Assembly: GCA_005402585.1 (NCBI GenBank)
Contig: BIFP01000048.1
Span: forward strand, 124,001 to 188,000
From: Micromonosporaceae bacterium KJ-029
GTDB lineage: Bacteria; Actinomycetota; Actinomycetes; Mycobacteriales; Micromonosporaceae
Length of the DNA stretch: 64,000 nt
Reading direction: 5' to 3'
A program made the translations under genes and the position numbers. Positions 50,718 to 59,716 of the stretch are shown piece by piece (within the stretch, counting starts at the first letter, position 1; each line of letters starts with the position of its first letter). Below the pieces are notes generated by a model that was not told where the DNA came from, made no database searches, and was given only the letters and a program-made list of their open reading frames with translations.

Positions 50718-51722
50718 TCAGGCCCGGTGCAGGCGGTCGAGCAGGTCGGCGCGGATGGCCGGGCGGCTGCCGAAGACGAGCAGGAACATCGCCTCACGCA
50801 TCAGCCGCTCGGTGGGGCGGTGCCGCAGTACCGCCGAGCTGCCGGTGGTGGTGGCGAGCAGCCCGGCGGCGCGCAGCGCGAGGGCAGCCGCGGCGGCCCG
50901 CGCCGAGGGCAGCTGCTCCGGGCCGGCGGCGTCGAGGGTGGCCCGGCACTCTTCGATCGCCGCGTCCAGTGGGCTGGGCCCGATGAGCCGGGCGCAGCGG
51001 GTGGCCACGCCCAGCGGCAGCGAGCCGTTGAACCGCAGCGTCGCCGGGTCGCGTTGCAGGTAGACCTCGTGTGGAACGGTGCCGGTGACCCGCTGCTCGG
51101 GCACGAAGTGGCCGGTGAAGGTGACTTCCACGGTGCGGCTGGCGGCGACCGCGACCATGTCGACCGGCGTGACGCGCAGGGTGTCGCTCTCCCTGGCGTC
51201 CAGCAGGGACCAGACGAGGGTGTCCGAGGCGTCCCGGGCTGCGGTGAACAGGGTGTCGACCAGGCCCCAGCCGGTCACCCAGGGCGCGACACCGTGCAGC
51301 AGCCACCCGCCGTCGACCGGCTCGGCGCGTACCGCCGGCGGTCCGGGTCGGGTCGCCGCGATGATGGCCAGGCCGGCGCGCCGCTCTCCTCGGCACAGCG
51401 GCTCCAGCCACTCCTCGGTGATACCCGGGCGCTGGCTGTGCGTCGCCGCCATCACCGCGCTGTGGTGCTGCGCCCAGACGAACGAGGTGGTCAGGCAGCC
51501 GCTGGCGACGATCTCCATGACCCGGGCGGCGGTGGCGGTGTCCTCGGCGGACATCTCGCTGAACTGCGGCGGGCCGGCGACGCCGTAGAAGCCCTCCGCG
51601 GCGAGCAGGTCGAGGTGGCTGGTCGGGACCGCGTCCCCGGCGTCGACCGTCTCCGCCGCCGGGAACAGCACCTCCTCGGCGATGCGCTCCGCGCGGTCCA
51701 GCACCTTGGCAGAGTTGCTCAT
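50718..51722 (-). CDS. Acyl-CoA-dehydrogenase-fold flavoprotein
   Basis: 334 residues from ATG 51722 (GGTGGA seven bases upstream; GTG 51734 is an alternative). The fold follows short acyl-CoA dehydrogenases: N-terminal helices, TTSFVWAQHH, a beta domain with GGWLLHGVAPWVTGW, and a helical end. The catalytic Glu motif of true dehydrogenases is not evident. It could be a dehydrogenase or a flavin monooxygenase of the DszC/HpaB-like branch. It is divergent from the methyltransferase gene. Confidence 0.78.
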   Translation of the reverse strand: MSNSAKVLDRAERIAEEVLFPAAETVDAGDAVPTSHLDLLAAEGFYGVAGPPQFSEMSAEDTATAARVMEIVASGCLTTSFVWAQHHSAVMAATHSQRPGITEEWLEPLCRGERRAGLAIIAATRPGPPAVRAEPVDGGWLLHGVAPWVTGWGLVDTLFTAARDASDTLVWSLLDARESDTLRVTPVDMVAVAASRTVEVTFTGHFVPEQRVTGTVPHEVYLQRDPATLRFNGSLPLGVATRCARLIGPSPLDAAIEECRATLDAAGPEQLPSARAAAAALALRAAGLLATTTGSSAVLRHRPTERLMREAMFLLVFGSRPAIRADLLDRLHRA

Positions 51723-51888
51723 CAGTGGGTCCACCGTCCGTTCCGTCGTCAGTCGGTGTGGGTTCTGCCGGACAGCCTAACGAACACGCCATCGACAGCC
51801 TAGAAGCTACACGCGACCGGTGTCGTGTTTGTTGGTTCGGCACTATGCTGTGACGCGTCCGACGTGAACGTGGGCGGGAGGTCCGGAC
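51723..51888. promoter_or_regulatory. Divergent promoter region, flavoprotein and methyltransferase genes
   Basis: 166 bases, AT-richer around 51770-51850, with GTGTCGTGTTTG at about 51821 and a GGGAGG ribosome binding site before GTG 51889. The GTGTCG core matches other intergenic regions of this cluster. Confidence 0.45.
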
Positions 51889-52716
51889 GTGAGCGAAGAC
51901 CCGGCGGCGCGGGCCCAGGCGGTCGGCACGTTCTACGACCTGATGGGCACGTTCCTGGACGCCGTCTACGGCGACAACCTGCACTACGGGTACTGGGCCG
52001 ACGAGTACGACGACGCCGCGATGCCACAGGCGCAGGAGCGGCTCAACGACGAGCTCGCCGGCCGGCTCGCCGCCGGTCCCGGCGACCACGTGCTCGACAT
52101 CGGCTGCGGCACGGGCGGGCCGACCCGCCGGGTCGCCCGGGTCACCGGCGCCACGGTCACCGGCGTGTCGTTGAGCGGATGGCAGGTCGAGCGGGCTGGC
52201 GATCTCGCGACCAAGGAGGGCCTGGCCGACCTCGTGCGCTTCGCCCGGGCCGACGCCACTGCCCTGCCGTACCCGGACCGGCACTTCGACGCGGCGCTGG
52301 CCCTCGAGGTGCTGGTACACGTACCGGACAAGGCCGCCGCGCTGGCCGAGGCGCACCGGGTGTTGCGCCCGGGCGGCCGGCTGGTCCTCGCCGAGCTGAC
52401 TCTGGCCCGGCCGATGGACGGCGAACAGGAGCGGATCTGGTCGGCGATGCCGATGTCGACACCACCTACCGCACAGGCGTACGCCGAGCAGGTGCGCGCG
52501 GCCGGCTTCGAGGTCGTGGAACTCCTCGACGCCGGCGCCCACGTCCGCCGCTCGCACCAGGCCACCCGGGAGGCGGTGGCGCGGGAACGCGAGCGACTGT
52601 CCGGCACGTACGGACCCCGGGTGCTGCGCCAGGTCGGCAACGCCGTACTCGACCTGCAGGCGGTCGCCGAGTCCTGCCTCGGCTACCTGCTACTGACCGC
52701 ACGCCGGCCCGGCTGA
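51889..52716 (+). CDS. Class I SAM-dependent methyltransferase
   Basis: 275 residues from GTG 51889. SAM motif I is VLDIGCGTGGPTRRVA (about residue 68), motif II region ADATALPYPDRHFDAALAL, then HRVLRPGGRLVLAEL. The N-terminal YGDNLHYGYW segment is typical of natural-product O/C-methyltransferases of the sarcosine/sterol MT type. It could methylate the thiazoline C-4/C-5, a hydroxyl or the aryl ring; the site cannot be read from sequence. Confidence 0.9.
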   Translation: MSEDPAARAQAVGTFYDLMGTFLDAVYGDNLHYGYWADEYDDAAMPQAQERLNDELAGRLAAGPGDHVLDIGCGTGGPTRRVARVTGATVTGVSLSGWQVERAGDLATKEGLADLVRFARADATALPYPDRHFDAALALEVLVHVPDKAAALAEAHRVLRPGGRLVLAELTLARPMDGEQERIWSAMPMSTPPTAQAYAEQVRAAGFEVVELLDAGAHVRRSHQATREAVARERERLSGTYGPRVLRQVGNAVLDLQAVAESCLGYLLLTARRPG

Positions 52717-52795
52717 GGCCGCCGCGTCCGGTGGCGGCCAGGGCCCAACCGCCCAAGGCGGCCAGGGCGCACCGGAGTGACCCGAGGAGGAGCCC

Positions 52796-53794
52796 GTGTA
52801 CCGACCCCGCACCGTCCACCGTGTCCTCGCCCGGCTCTCCGGCAGGTCCGCCGGACGCGCCTGGCCACGGCATTTCGCCGACCGGCTCACCCATCCGGTG
52901 CCCGGGCCGGCGGCGGTGCTGCGGCTGATGCGCGAGCGGGGCAACCGCCCGACCGGCCCGACCGCGGGCCGGGTACCGCTGGTCGAGCAGGAGGTGCCGC
53001 AGGTCCGACCCGGGCAGGCCGCAGTGACCTGGGTCGGGCACGCGACCTGCCTGGTGCAGCTCGGCGGCCGGGTGGTGCTGACCGACCCGGTCTTCGCCGA
53101 GAAGATCCCGGGTACGCCGCGCCGGTACACCCCGCCCGGCGTGGCCTGGGCGGCGCTGCCTCCGGTCGACGCGGTGGTGATCAGCCACAACCACTTCGAC
53201 CACCTCGACGAGCCGACCGTGCGCCGGCTGCCCCGGGACACACCGGTGCTGGTGCCGGCCGGGCTGGCCTGGTGGTTTCAGGCGCGGGGCTTCCGCCGGG
53301 TCGTCGAGCTGGACTGGTGGGAGTCGGCGACCGTGGCCGGCGTACGGTTCGACTTCACCCCGGCGCACCACTGGAGCCGCCGGGGGCTGCTCGACACCTG
53401 CCAGAGCCTCTGGGGCGGCTGGCTGATGACCGCCGCTGGCGATCCCGCCCACCGGGTGTTCTTCGCCGGGGACTCGGCCTACGGCCCGGCGTTCGCCGAG
53501 ATCGGCGCCCGCTTCCCGGGCATCGACGTCGCGTTGCTGCCGGTGGGCGCGTTCCGCCCGCGCTGGTTCATGAAGCCGCTGCACATGGACCCCGCAGAGG
53601 CGGTACGCGCCTGTGGCGACCTGGGCGCGGAACGGATGGTGACGATCCACTGGGGCACCTTCGGGCTCTCCGCCGAACCGGTGCTGGCCCCGGTGGAGCT
53701 GGCCCGCAAGGCGTGGGCCGAGGCCGGTCGGCCGGCCGGCACGCTCTGGGATCTCGCCGTCGGGGAGAGCCGACTGTTGACCGTGCCCCGCTGA
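52796..53794 (+). CDS. MBL-fold metallohydrolase (NAPE-PLD/UlaG-like)
   Basis: 332 residues from GTG 52796 with GAGGAGGAG upstream. Metal-binding motif SHNHFDHLD, the TWVGHATCLVQ start of the fold, FFAGDSAYG and the final TIHWGTF motif match the NAPE-hydrolysing phospholipase D-like branch. The N-terminal 55 residues are extra and basic. It may be lactonase or thioester-hydrolase-like in this pathway, or a lipid enzyme; context does not decide. Confidence 0.88.
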   Translation: MYRPRTVHRVLARLSGRSAGRAWPRHFADRLTHPVPGPAAVLRLMRERGNRPTGPTAGRVPLVEQEVPQVRPGQAAVTWVGHATCLVQLGGRVVLTDPVFAEKIPGTPRRYTPPGVAWAALPPVDAVVISHNHFDHLDEPTVRRLPRDTPVLVPAGLAWWFQARGFRRVVELDWWESATVAGVRFDFTPAHHWSRRGLLDTCQSLWGGWLMTAAGDPAHRVFFAGDSAYGPAFAEIGARFPGIDVALLPVGAFRPRWFMKPLHMDPAEAVRACGDLGAERMVTIHWGTFGLSAEPVLAPVELARKAWAEAGRPAGTLWDLAVGESRLLTVPR

Positions 53795-53840
53795 AACCGG
53801 GCGCCCCGCCGGGCACGCGACGCCGGCCGGGGCGCCGGTT
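53795..53840. terminator. Hairpin between convergent MBL and FAD oxidase genes
   Basis: AACCGGGCGCCCCGCCGG and CCGGCCGGGGCGCCGGTT pair along nearly all 18 positions with a 10-base loop. It begins one base past the MBL stop codon and ends 26 bases before the oxidase stop. Confidence 0.75.
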
Positions 53841-53866
53841 CGGCGTACGCCCGAGGTCTCGGTGGG

Positions 53867-55273
53867 TCAGCGGTCGGCGCCGGCCACCCGGGCCCGGCGC
53901 GCCGCGCGGGCCGCGAAGAACGCCCGCGGCGCCAGCGCGGCCGAATGCGGCAGCAGCAGCGGCAGTCGGTCGCCGGTCTCCTGCCGCCAGATGAACAGGT
54001 GCGCGCCCTTGTCGCCCATGGAGCCCTTGGCGAACTTGGGCTGGTTGACGGTGACGAACGCCAGGTCGGTGTACTCGGTGTCGCGGCGCAGCACCAGGTC
54101 ACGCAGGATCTTGCCGCCGGTGTGGCTGGGCGCGATCCCGTTGCCGGTGTAGCCGTGGCCGTAGACCAGGCCGTCGCCGGTGCGGCCGAACTGCGGGATG
54201 AAGGTACGGCTCCAGCCGATCGGCCCGCCGAAGGCGTGGCTGAACCGCACGTCGCGCCAGGCCGGGAAGAAGCGGGCGAAGGACTCGCGCAGGTCGCGGT
54301 AGGCGGCGTCGTTGCGGATGTGGCCCCGGTCGGTGTCCCGCCGGTCGAAGTAGTACCACCGGCCGCCGGACCAGACGACCCGGTTGTCGGCGGTCAGCCG
54401 GGTGGCGTGGGCGAACGACAGCGAGTTGCTGATCCCCTCCCGGCCGGGCCAGGCGACCCGGGCCAGCTGCGCGTCGGTCAGCGGCTCGGTCACCATCAGG
54501 TAGTTCCACACCGGCATGACCTTGGTGTGGGTCTGCGCGAAGCTGTGCTGCCAGGCGTTGGTCGCGAGGACGACCTCGTTCGCGGTCACCGTGCCGGTCG
54601 GGGTGGTCACCTGGTAGCGGTTGCCGACCTTGCGTACCTCGGTGACCGGGGTCCGCTCGTGGATGTTGACGCCCTGCTCCCGGACGACCCGGGCCAGGCC
54701 CTGTACCAGCCGGTGCGGGTTGACCAGCGCGCCGGTGGTCCGCAGCGCGCCGAGCACCTGCTCCGAGCCGATCCGTTGCTGGGCCTCGTCGCGGCCCAGC
54801 AGCTTGAACGAGCCGCGCAGACCAGTGCGCTCGCTGCGCTTGACCTGGAGTTCGAGCCGGGCCAACTGCTTGCGGTCGGTGACCACCTGGAGCATGCCGT
54901 TCATCGCGAAGTCGGCGTCGATGCCGTACTGCCGGCAGAACCGGCCGATGTCGATGATGGATCGGGCGCCGCTGCGGTAGACACCCGCGGCCTTCTCCCG
55001 GCCGTAGTACCAGAGCAGTCGGCGCAGCACCTTGCCGGCGGTGAGCCCGACGAACCCGCCGTTGGCGCTGGACGCGCCACTGCCCACCGCCTCGGCCTCC
55101 AGCACCCGGATGTCGGCCGAAGGCTCGGCCTCGGCGAGGAAGTGCGCCGCCCACAGACCGGTGTATCCGGCGCCGACGATGCAGATGTCGCAGCTCGTGT
55201 CACCGTCGAGGGGCTCGCCGACCTCGACCGGTTCGGTGTCGTGCCAGTAGACGCTGTTCCGGGTGTCTTCCAC
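53867..55273 (-). CDS. FAD-dependent amine oxidase-like oxidoreductase (DAO family), second copy
   Basis: 468 residues from GTG 55273, chosen for the GGAGA ribosome binding site; the frame is open to 55357. It has DICIVGAGYTGLWAAHFL near residue 30 and GYTGNGIAPSHTGG near the C-terminus. It is paralogous to the oxidase at 44801-46195, including the preceding GEPLDGDT segment. Two such oxidases in one cluster suggest two amine or thiazolidine oxidation steps or divergent roles. Confidence 0.87.
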   Translation of the reverse strand: MEDTRNSVYWHDTEPVEVGEPLDGDTSCDICIVGAGYTGLWAAHFLAEAEPSADIRVLEAEAVGSGASSANGGFVGLTAGKVLRRLLWYYGREKAAGVYRSGARSIIDIGRFCRQYGIDADFAMNGMLQVVTDRKQLARLELQVKRSERTGLRGSFKLLGRDEAQQRIGSEQVLGALRTTGALVNPHRLVQGLARVVREQGVNIHERTPVTEVRKVGNRYQVTTPTGTVTANEVVLATNAWQHSFAQTHTKVMPVWNYLMVTEPLTDAQLARVAWPGREGISNSLSFAHATRLTADNRVVWSGGRWYYFDRRDTDRGHIRNDAAYRDLRESFARFFPAWRDVRFSHAFGGPIGWSRTFIPQFGRTGDGLVYGHGYTGNGIAPSHTGGKILRDLVLRRDTEYTDLAFVTVNQPKFAKGSMGDKGAHLFIWRQETGDRLPLLLPHSAALAPRAFFAARAARRARVAGADR

Positions 55274-55414
55274 GTCGGTCTCCAAGTCGTCGGTGCGGAC
55301 GTCCACGCCGGCGCGGCACGCCACTCGGACCCACGCCGTGCCGGCCGGGGAAGCCACCGGCGGGCCCGCGTCCCACTATCCACAGCGCGTGTTGCTTTCG
55401 GCAAGACCCAACAG

Positions 55415-55906
55415 TCAACGCGTGCCGGCGGCGGCCCGCGCCGCCCGCTCGGCCCGGCGCTGCTGGCGCAGCCGGTTCATGAAGTACTCGGCGTTGAGCC
55501 AGTAGAACTCCAGCCAGATGTTGTCCGGGTCGCGCAGCCAGATGCCGTAGCCGGCTTCCAGGAACAACTCGCGGACCCCCGAGTGCGTGGCGCCGACCGA
55601 GTCCAGGTGGGCAGACCAGTGGTCCAGGTCGACGCGTTCGGGCACGTGGTAGCCGAGATGGTGCAGGCCGACCCGCCGCTCGTCGAAGGGCGCCGGGTCC
55701 GGCTCGACCGCCTGGCCGAGCACGATGGCGGCGAGCGACTGCCGGTGGATCAGCGTCCGGAAGGTGAACCCGGACTCGGCGGGTGTCGCGTCCCGTACCG
55801 GGGAGAAGTCCATGACCCGGCAGTACCACTCGGTGCTGCGGTCCAGGTCGCGGACGGTCAGGTTGACGTGGGTGCTGCCGTTGAGTCTGGGCACGTGACG
55901 CATCAT
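55415..55906 (-). CDS. VOC-superfamily (glyoxalase/extradiol dioxygenase-like) protein
   Basis: 163 residues from ATG 55906 (a second ATG follows directly). One VOC module with likely metal ligands His in STHVNLTVRDLD, His in GLHHLGYHV and Glu in NIWLEFYW. The C-terminal 25 residues are Arg/Ala-rich. It may be a ring-cleaving dioxygenase, an isomerase or a resistance-type binding protein. It is divergent from the monooxygenase gene. Confidence 0.82.
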   Translation of the reverse strand: MMRHVPRLNGSTHVNLTVRDLDRSTEWYCRVMDFSPVRDATPAESGFTFRTLIHRQSLAAIVLGQAVEPDPAPFDERRVGLHHLGYHVPERVDLDHWSAHLDSVGATHSGVRELFLEAGYGIWLRDPDNIWLEFYWLNAEYFMNRLRQQRRAERAARAAAGTR

Positions 55907-56019
55907 AGTTGCTTTACTCGTATCTTGGGTGTGGCGTGTTGTCGTCAGCACCCGGTAGCGTGTCGTCACCTGGCAGCGTGGCCGCCGGTACCGGCCGGAA
56001 CGGATGTGAGGAACCGGGC
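55907..56019. promoter_or_regulatory. Divergent promoter region, VOC and monooxygenase genes
   Basis: 113 bases. It starts with an AT-rich patch (ATAGTTGCTTTACTCGTATC) that could hold -10 elements for either gene, and has GTGTTGTCGTC and GTGTCGTCACC at about 55937 and 55961. TGAGGAACC precedes the ATG at 56020. Confidence 0.4.
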
Positions 56020-57396
56020 ATGCATCTGAACGTGTTCACCCAGTGCTCCCCGTCGCCGCAGTTCAAGGGCATGTGGAGAGTCCCCGGCGACCGTACGGCC
56101 ACCGGCTACCGGTCCCTGGAGTACTGGGTCTCGCGGGCCCGGCAACTGGAGGCGGCCTGCATCGACGCGCTGTTCTTCGCCGACATACACGGCGTCTACG
56201 ACGTCTACCGGGGCTCGTGGGCCCCTGCGGTCCGGCACGCGGTGCAGATCCCCTCGATCGACCCGGCGCTGCTGCTCTCGGCCGCCGCGGCGGCCACCCG
56301 GCACCTCGGCTTCGCGATCACCTACTCCACCACCTACCACTCCCCCTACGAGTGCGCCCGGCTGTTCTCCTCGCTGGACCACCTCACCGACGGACGGGTC
56401 GGCTGGAACATCGTCACCTCCTACCTGCGTTCGGCCACCGCCAACGGCCTCGGCGACTACCTCGACCACGACGAGCGTTACGACCGTGCCGACGAGTACG
56501 TCAAGGTCGCCCGAGCCCTGTGGGAGGACAGCTGGGACACCGACGCGGTCGTCCGGGACGCCGAGCACGACATCTTCACCGACCCCACCCGGGTCCGCGA
56601 GATCGACCACCAGGGCCGGTGGTTCACGGTCCGCGGCCCGCACCAGTGCGAGCCCTCCCCGCAGCGCACCCCCGTGCTCTACCAGGCGGGCTCCTCTCCA
56701 CGGGGCATCGAGTTCGCCGCCCGGCACGCCGAGGTGGTCTTCCTGACCCTGGCCGACCCGGCCGCCGGCGCGGAACCGGTCGCCACTCTGCGCGCCGCAG
56801 CGGCCCGGCACGGCCGGGACCCGGCCACGGTCAAGGCGTTGCAGGGCACCATGGTGATGGTCGGCCGGGACAAGGCCGAGGCCAAGGCCAAGGCGGAGGC
56901 GTACAACACGCTGTGGAGCAGCGAGGGACAGCTGGCCAAGTGGTGCGGCTGGATGGACATCGACCTGGCGGCCTTTCCCGACGACATGCCGGTCGACCAG
57001 ATCCGCAGCCAGGCCAGCCACTCCTTCCTCGGTTTCCTGCGCAAGCTCACCCCGGACCGAACCTGGACCGTGGGCGATGTGAAGTATCTCGTCTCCCGGC
57101 CCCGCCGACCCCGACCGGACGCCCCGGTCACGCTGTACGGCACGCCCGAGCAGGTCGCCGACCGGATGGAGCAGTGGCTCACCGTCGCCGACGTGGACGG
57201 GTTCAACCTGATCCCCTGCCCACCGTCCGACGGCATCGACGACATCTGCGACCTGCTCGTGCCGGAGCTGCAACGACGCGGCCTGTTCCGCACCGCGTAC
57301 GACCCGGCGGAAACCACCCTGCGCGAGCGGTACTTCGGCGCCGGGGGGCGCACGTACCGCGACCCGGCCCGCGTCGTGGCCGCCCGGGAGGGCTGA
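56020..57396 (+). CDS. FMN-dependent monooxygenase of the NtaA/SnaA/DszA family
   Basis: 458 residues from ATG 56020; upstream codons are intergenic. Luciferase-like TIM-barrel features: HLNVFTQCSPSPQFKGMWR start, FADIHGVYDVYRGS, STTYHSPYECARLFSSLDHLT, DGRVGWNIVTS and YQAGSSPRG. These match two-component flavin monooxygenases such as DszA (C-S bond cleavage of a sulfone), SnaA and NtaA. It requires a separate flavin reductase, not seen here. In a Cys-derived pathway, sulfur or adjacent-carbon oxidation is an attractive but unproven role. Confidence 0.92.
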   Translation: MHLNVFTQCSPSPQFKGMWRVPGDRTATGYRSLEYWVSRARQLEAACIDALFFADIHGVYDVYRGSWAPAVRHAVQIPSIDPALLLSAAAAATRHLGFAITYSTTYHSPYECARLFSSLDHLTDGRVGWNIVTSYLRSATANGLGDYLDHDERYDRADEYVKVARALWEDSWDTDAVVRDAEHDIFTDPTRVREIDHQGRWFTVRGPHQCEPSPQRTPVLYQAGSSPRGIEFAARHAEVVFLTLADPAAGAEPVATLRAAAARHGRDPATVKALQGTMVMVGRDKAEAKAKAEAYNTLWSSEGQLAKWCGWMDIDLAAFPDDMPVDQIRSQASHSFLGFLRKLTPDRTWTVGDVKYLVSRPRRPRPDAPVTLYGTPEQVADRMEQWLTVADVDGFNLIPCPPSDGIDDICDLLVPELQRRGLFRTAYDPAETTLRERYFGAGGRTYRDPARVVAAREG

Positions 57397-57399
57397 GCG

Positions 57400-58536
57400 G
57401 TGGACCTGCGCGACACCGCCGAGGAGGCCGCCTTCCGCGCCGAGTTGCGGGCCTGGCTGGCCGAGCAGGTCCCCCGGCACCGCGCCGACGCGTCGCCGGG
57501 CGACTGGACGAAGGCGCTGCACGCGGCCGGCTACACCGGGCTGACCTGGCCGGCCGCCTACGGCGGACGCGGGCTGCCCCCGACCTACCAGGGCATCTAC
57601 GCCGAGGAGAGCGCGCTGGCCGAGGCACCCGACCACGTCAACGTGATCGGCCTGGGCATGGTCGGACCGACAATCGTCTCGCACGGCACACCCGAGCAGC
57701 AGAAGCGCTTCCTGGAGCCGATCCTGTCCGGCGAGTTCGTCTTCTGCCAGGGCTTCTCCGAACCCGACGCCGGCAGTGACCTGGCCGCCGTACGCACCCG
57801 CGCGGTGGCCACCGCCGACGGGTGGCGGGTCACCGGCGAGAAGGTCTGGTCGTCGTACGCGCACCAGGCCGACTGGTGCCTGCTGCTGGCCCGTACCCAG
57901 CCCGGGACCACCGGCCACGCCGGGCTGACCTGCCTGCTGGTCGACATGCGCAGCCCCGGCGTACAGGTGCTGCCGCTGCGGCAGAGCACCGGCGACAGTG
58001 ACTTCAACCAGATCGTGCTGACCGACGTGCAGGTCCTCCGCGACTGCGTGCTCGGGCCGGTCGGCGAGGGGTGGCGGATCGCGATGACCACCCTCGCGCA
58101 CGAGCGTGGCACCTTCGGCATCACCCTCACCGCCCGGCTGGCCGTCGAGTTCGACCGGCTGCTGCGTACCGTGCACGACCTCGGGTTGGCCGACGACCCG
58201 GCCGTCCGCGCCGAGGTGGCCGACTTGCACGTGCAGTTGCAGGGGCTGCGCTGGACCGGCCACCGGACGATGGCCGCGCTGGCCCGCACCGGCAAGCCCG
58301 GGCCGGAGAGTTCGATCCTCAAGCTGCACTGGTCGGTCACCAACCAGCGGCTGGCCGCGTTCGCGCTGCGCCTGCTCGGCCCGGCCGCGGTGCTGGACGG
58401 CCCGGACAGCCGGGCCGCCGGCCACTGGCAACACCTGCGCCTGCGCAGCCGCGCCAACTCGATCGAGGGCGGCACCTCGGAGATCCTGCGCGGCATCATC
58501 GCCGAGCGCGTGCTCGGCCTGCCCCGGACCCGGTGA
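57400..58536 (+). CDS. Acyl-CoA dehydrogenase (large-subunit type)
   Basis: 378 residues from GTG 57400, three bases after the monooxygenase stop. FAD/substrate motifs FCQGFSEPDAGSDLA and VTGEKVWSSYA, and the C-terminal SRANSIEGGTSEILRGIIAERVLGLP with the candidate catalytic Glu, mark an active dehydrogenase. Together with the next gene it forms a pair like the heteromeric acyl-CoA dehydrogenases of steroid catabolism. It could desaturate the acyl chain or an aminoacyl residue. Confidence 0.92.
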   Translation: MDLRDTAEEAAFRAELRAWLAEQVPRHRADASPGDWTKALHAAGYTGLTWPAAYGGRGLPPTYQGIYAEESALAEAPDHVNVIGLGMVGPTIVSHGTPEQQKRFLEPILSGEFVFCQGFSEPDAGSDLAAVRTRAVATADGWRVTGEKVWSSYAHQADWCLLLARTQPGTTGHAGLTCLLVDMRSPGVQVLPLRQSTGDSDFNQIVLTDVQVLRDCVLGPVGEGWRIAMTTLAHERGTFGITLTARLAVEFDRLLRTVHDLGLADDPAVRAEVADLHVQLQGLRWTGHRTMAALARTGKPGPESSILKLHWSVTNQRLAAFALRLLGPAAVLDGPDSRAAGHWQHLRLRSRANSIEGGTSEILRGIIAERVLGLPRTR

Positions 58537-58560
58537 GCCGTCAGGCCGGAAAGGACCATC

Positions 58561-59670
58561 ATGGACTTCGCCCTCACCGACGAGCAGCAGGACCTCCAGG
58601 CCGCCGCCGCCCGGCTGCTCGCCGACCGGTACCCGGCCGACCGGGTCGCCGGGCTGGCCGACGCCGGCGCCGGTGATCCGGACGCCTGGCCGCACCTGCG
58701 CCGGCAGGGCTGGTGCGACGCGGAGCTGGGCATGGTGGAGAAGGGCCTGCTGGCCCTGGAGGGCGGCCACGCCCTGGCTCCCACCGCCTGGTGGAGCACG
58801 GTCGGCCTGGCCCACCCGGTCTACCGGGCGGCGGGGGCGGAGGTGCCGTCCGGCCCGCTCACCCTCGCCTGGCAGGACGACCCCGCCGATGGTTCCGACC
58901 GCGCTCGGGGTGGCTGCCGGGCGGTGCGGCACCGCGACGGCTGGCGGCTGACCGGCGTACGTGCCCTGGTCACGGACGCGACGGCGGCGGTCGCCGTGGT
59001 GGTCGCCGCGGAGACCGGTGACGGCGTCGCGCTGTTCACGGTGCCGGCGCCGGCCGACGGGCTGACCGTCGAGCCGCAGCCCACGCTGGACCGGCTCCGA
59101 GGGGCCGCCCGGCTGACCTTCGCCGACACCCCGGGCGACCTGCTGGTGGCCCCGGACACCGCCGGCCGGGTGCTGGCCGACGCCCGCCGGCACGGCAGCA
59201 CGCTGCTGGCCTGCGAGGCGGTCGGGGTGGCCCGGCGGGCGCTGGAACTGGCCCGCCGGCATGCCGGCGACCGGGTGCAGTTCGGCCGGCCGATCGGGGC
59301 GTACCAGGCGGTGGCGCACCGGTTGGCCGACAGCTACGTGACGCTGGAACTGGCCACGTCGCTGGCGTTGCGGGCCTGCTGGCTCGTCGGCGCCGCCACC
59401 GGACCGGCCACGGACGCCCCCGGCGCCGCCGAGGTCGAGCAGGCCCACGCCGAGGCCACGGTGGCCGGCCGGCAGGCGGCCGTGCGGGCCTGTGAGGACG
59501 CCCTGCAGGTCACCGGCGGGCTCGGCGCGACCTGGGAGTACCCGTTGCACTGGTGGTACCGCCGGGCGCTCTGGCTGGACTGCTTCGACACGCCCACCAC
59601 CACCCACCTCGCCACGCTCGCCGGCCACCTGCTGGCCGCCCGACCGAGCCCGACCGGGCCGACGGCCTGA
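58561..59670 (+). CDS. Acyl-CoA dehydrogenase (small-subunit type)
   Basis: 369 residues from ATG 58561 with a GGAAAGGA ribosome binding site. It has the FALTDEQQDLQAAAARLL start, the CEAVGVARRALELA helix, RVQFGRPIGAYQAVAHRLAD and the QVTGGLGATWEYPLHWWYRRA end. The usual Glu motif is missing, as in partner subunits of heteromeric dehydrogenases. It likely complexes with the product of the preceding gene, which ends 24 bases upstream. Confidence 0.88.
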   Translation: MDFALTDEQQDLQAAAARLLADRYPADRVAGLADAGAGDPDAWPHLRRQGWCDAELGMVEKGLLALEGGHALAPTAWWSTVGLAHPVYRAAGAEVPSGPLTLAWQDDPADGSDRARGGCRAVRHRDGWRLTGVRALVTDATAAVAVVVAAETGDGVALFTVPAPADGLTVEPQPTLDRLRGAARLTFADTPGDLLVAPDTAGRVLADARRHGSTLLACEAVGVARRALELARRHAGDRVQFGRPIGAYQAVAHRLADSYVTLELATSLALRACWLVGAATGPATDAPGAAEVEQAHAEATVAGRQAAVRACEDALQVTGGLGATWEYPLHWWYRRALWLDCFDTPTTTHLATLAGHLLAARPSPTGPTA

Positions 59671-59716
59671 CCGGCCCGGTCGACGGCGTGACCGACCCAG
59701 TTGACAAGGAGCAGCG

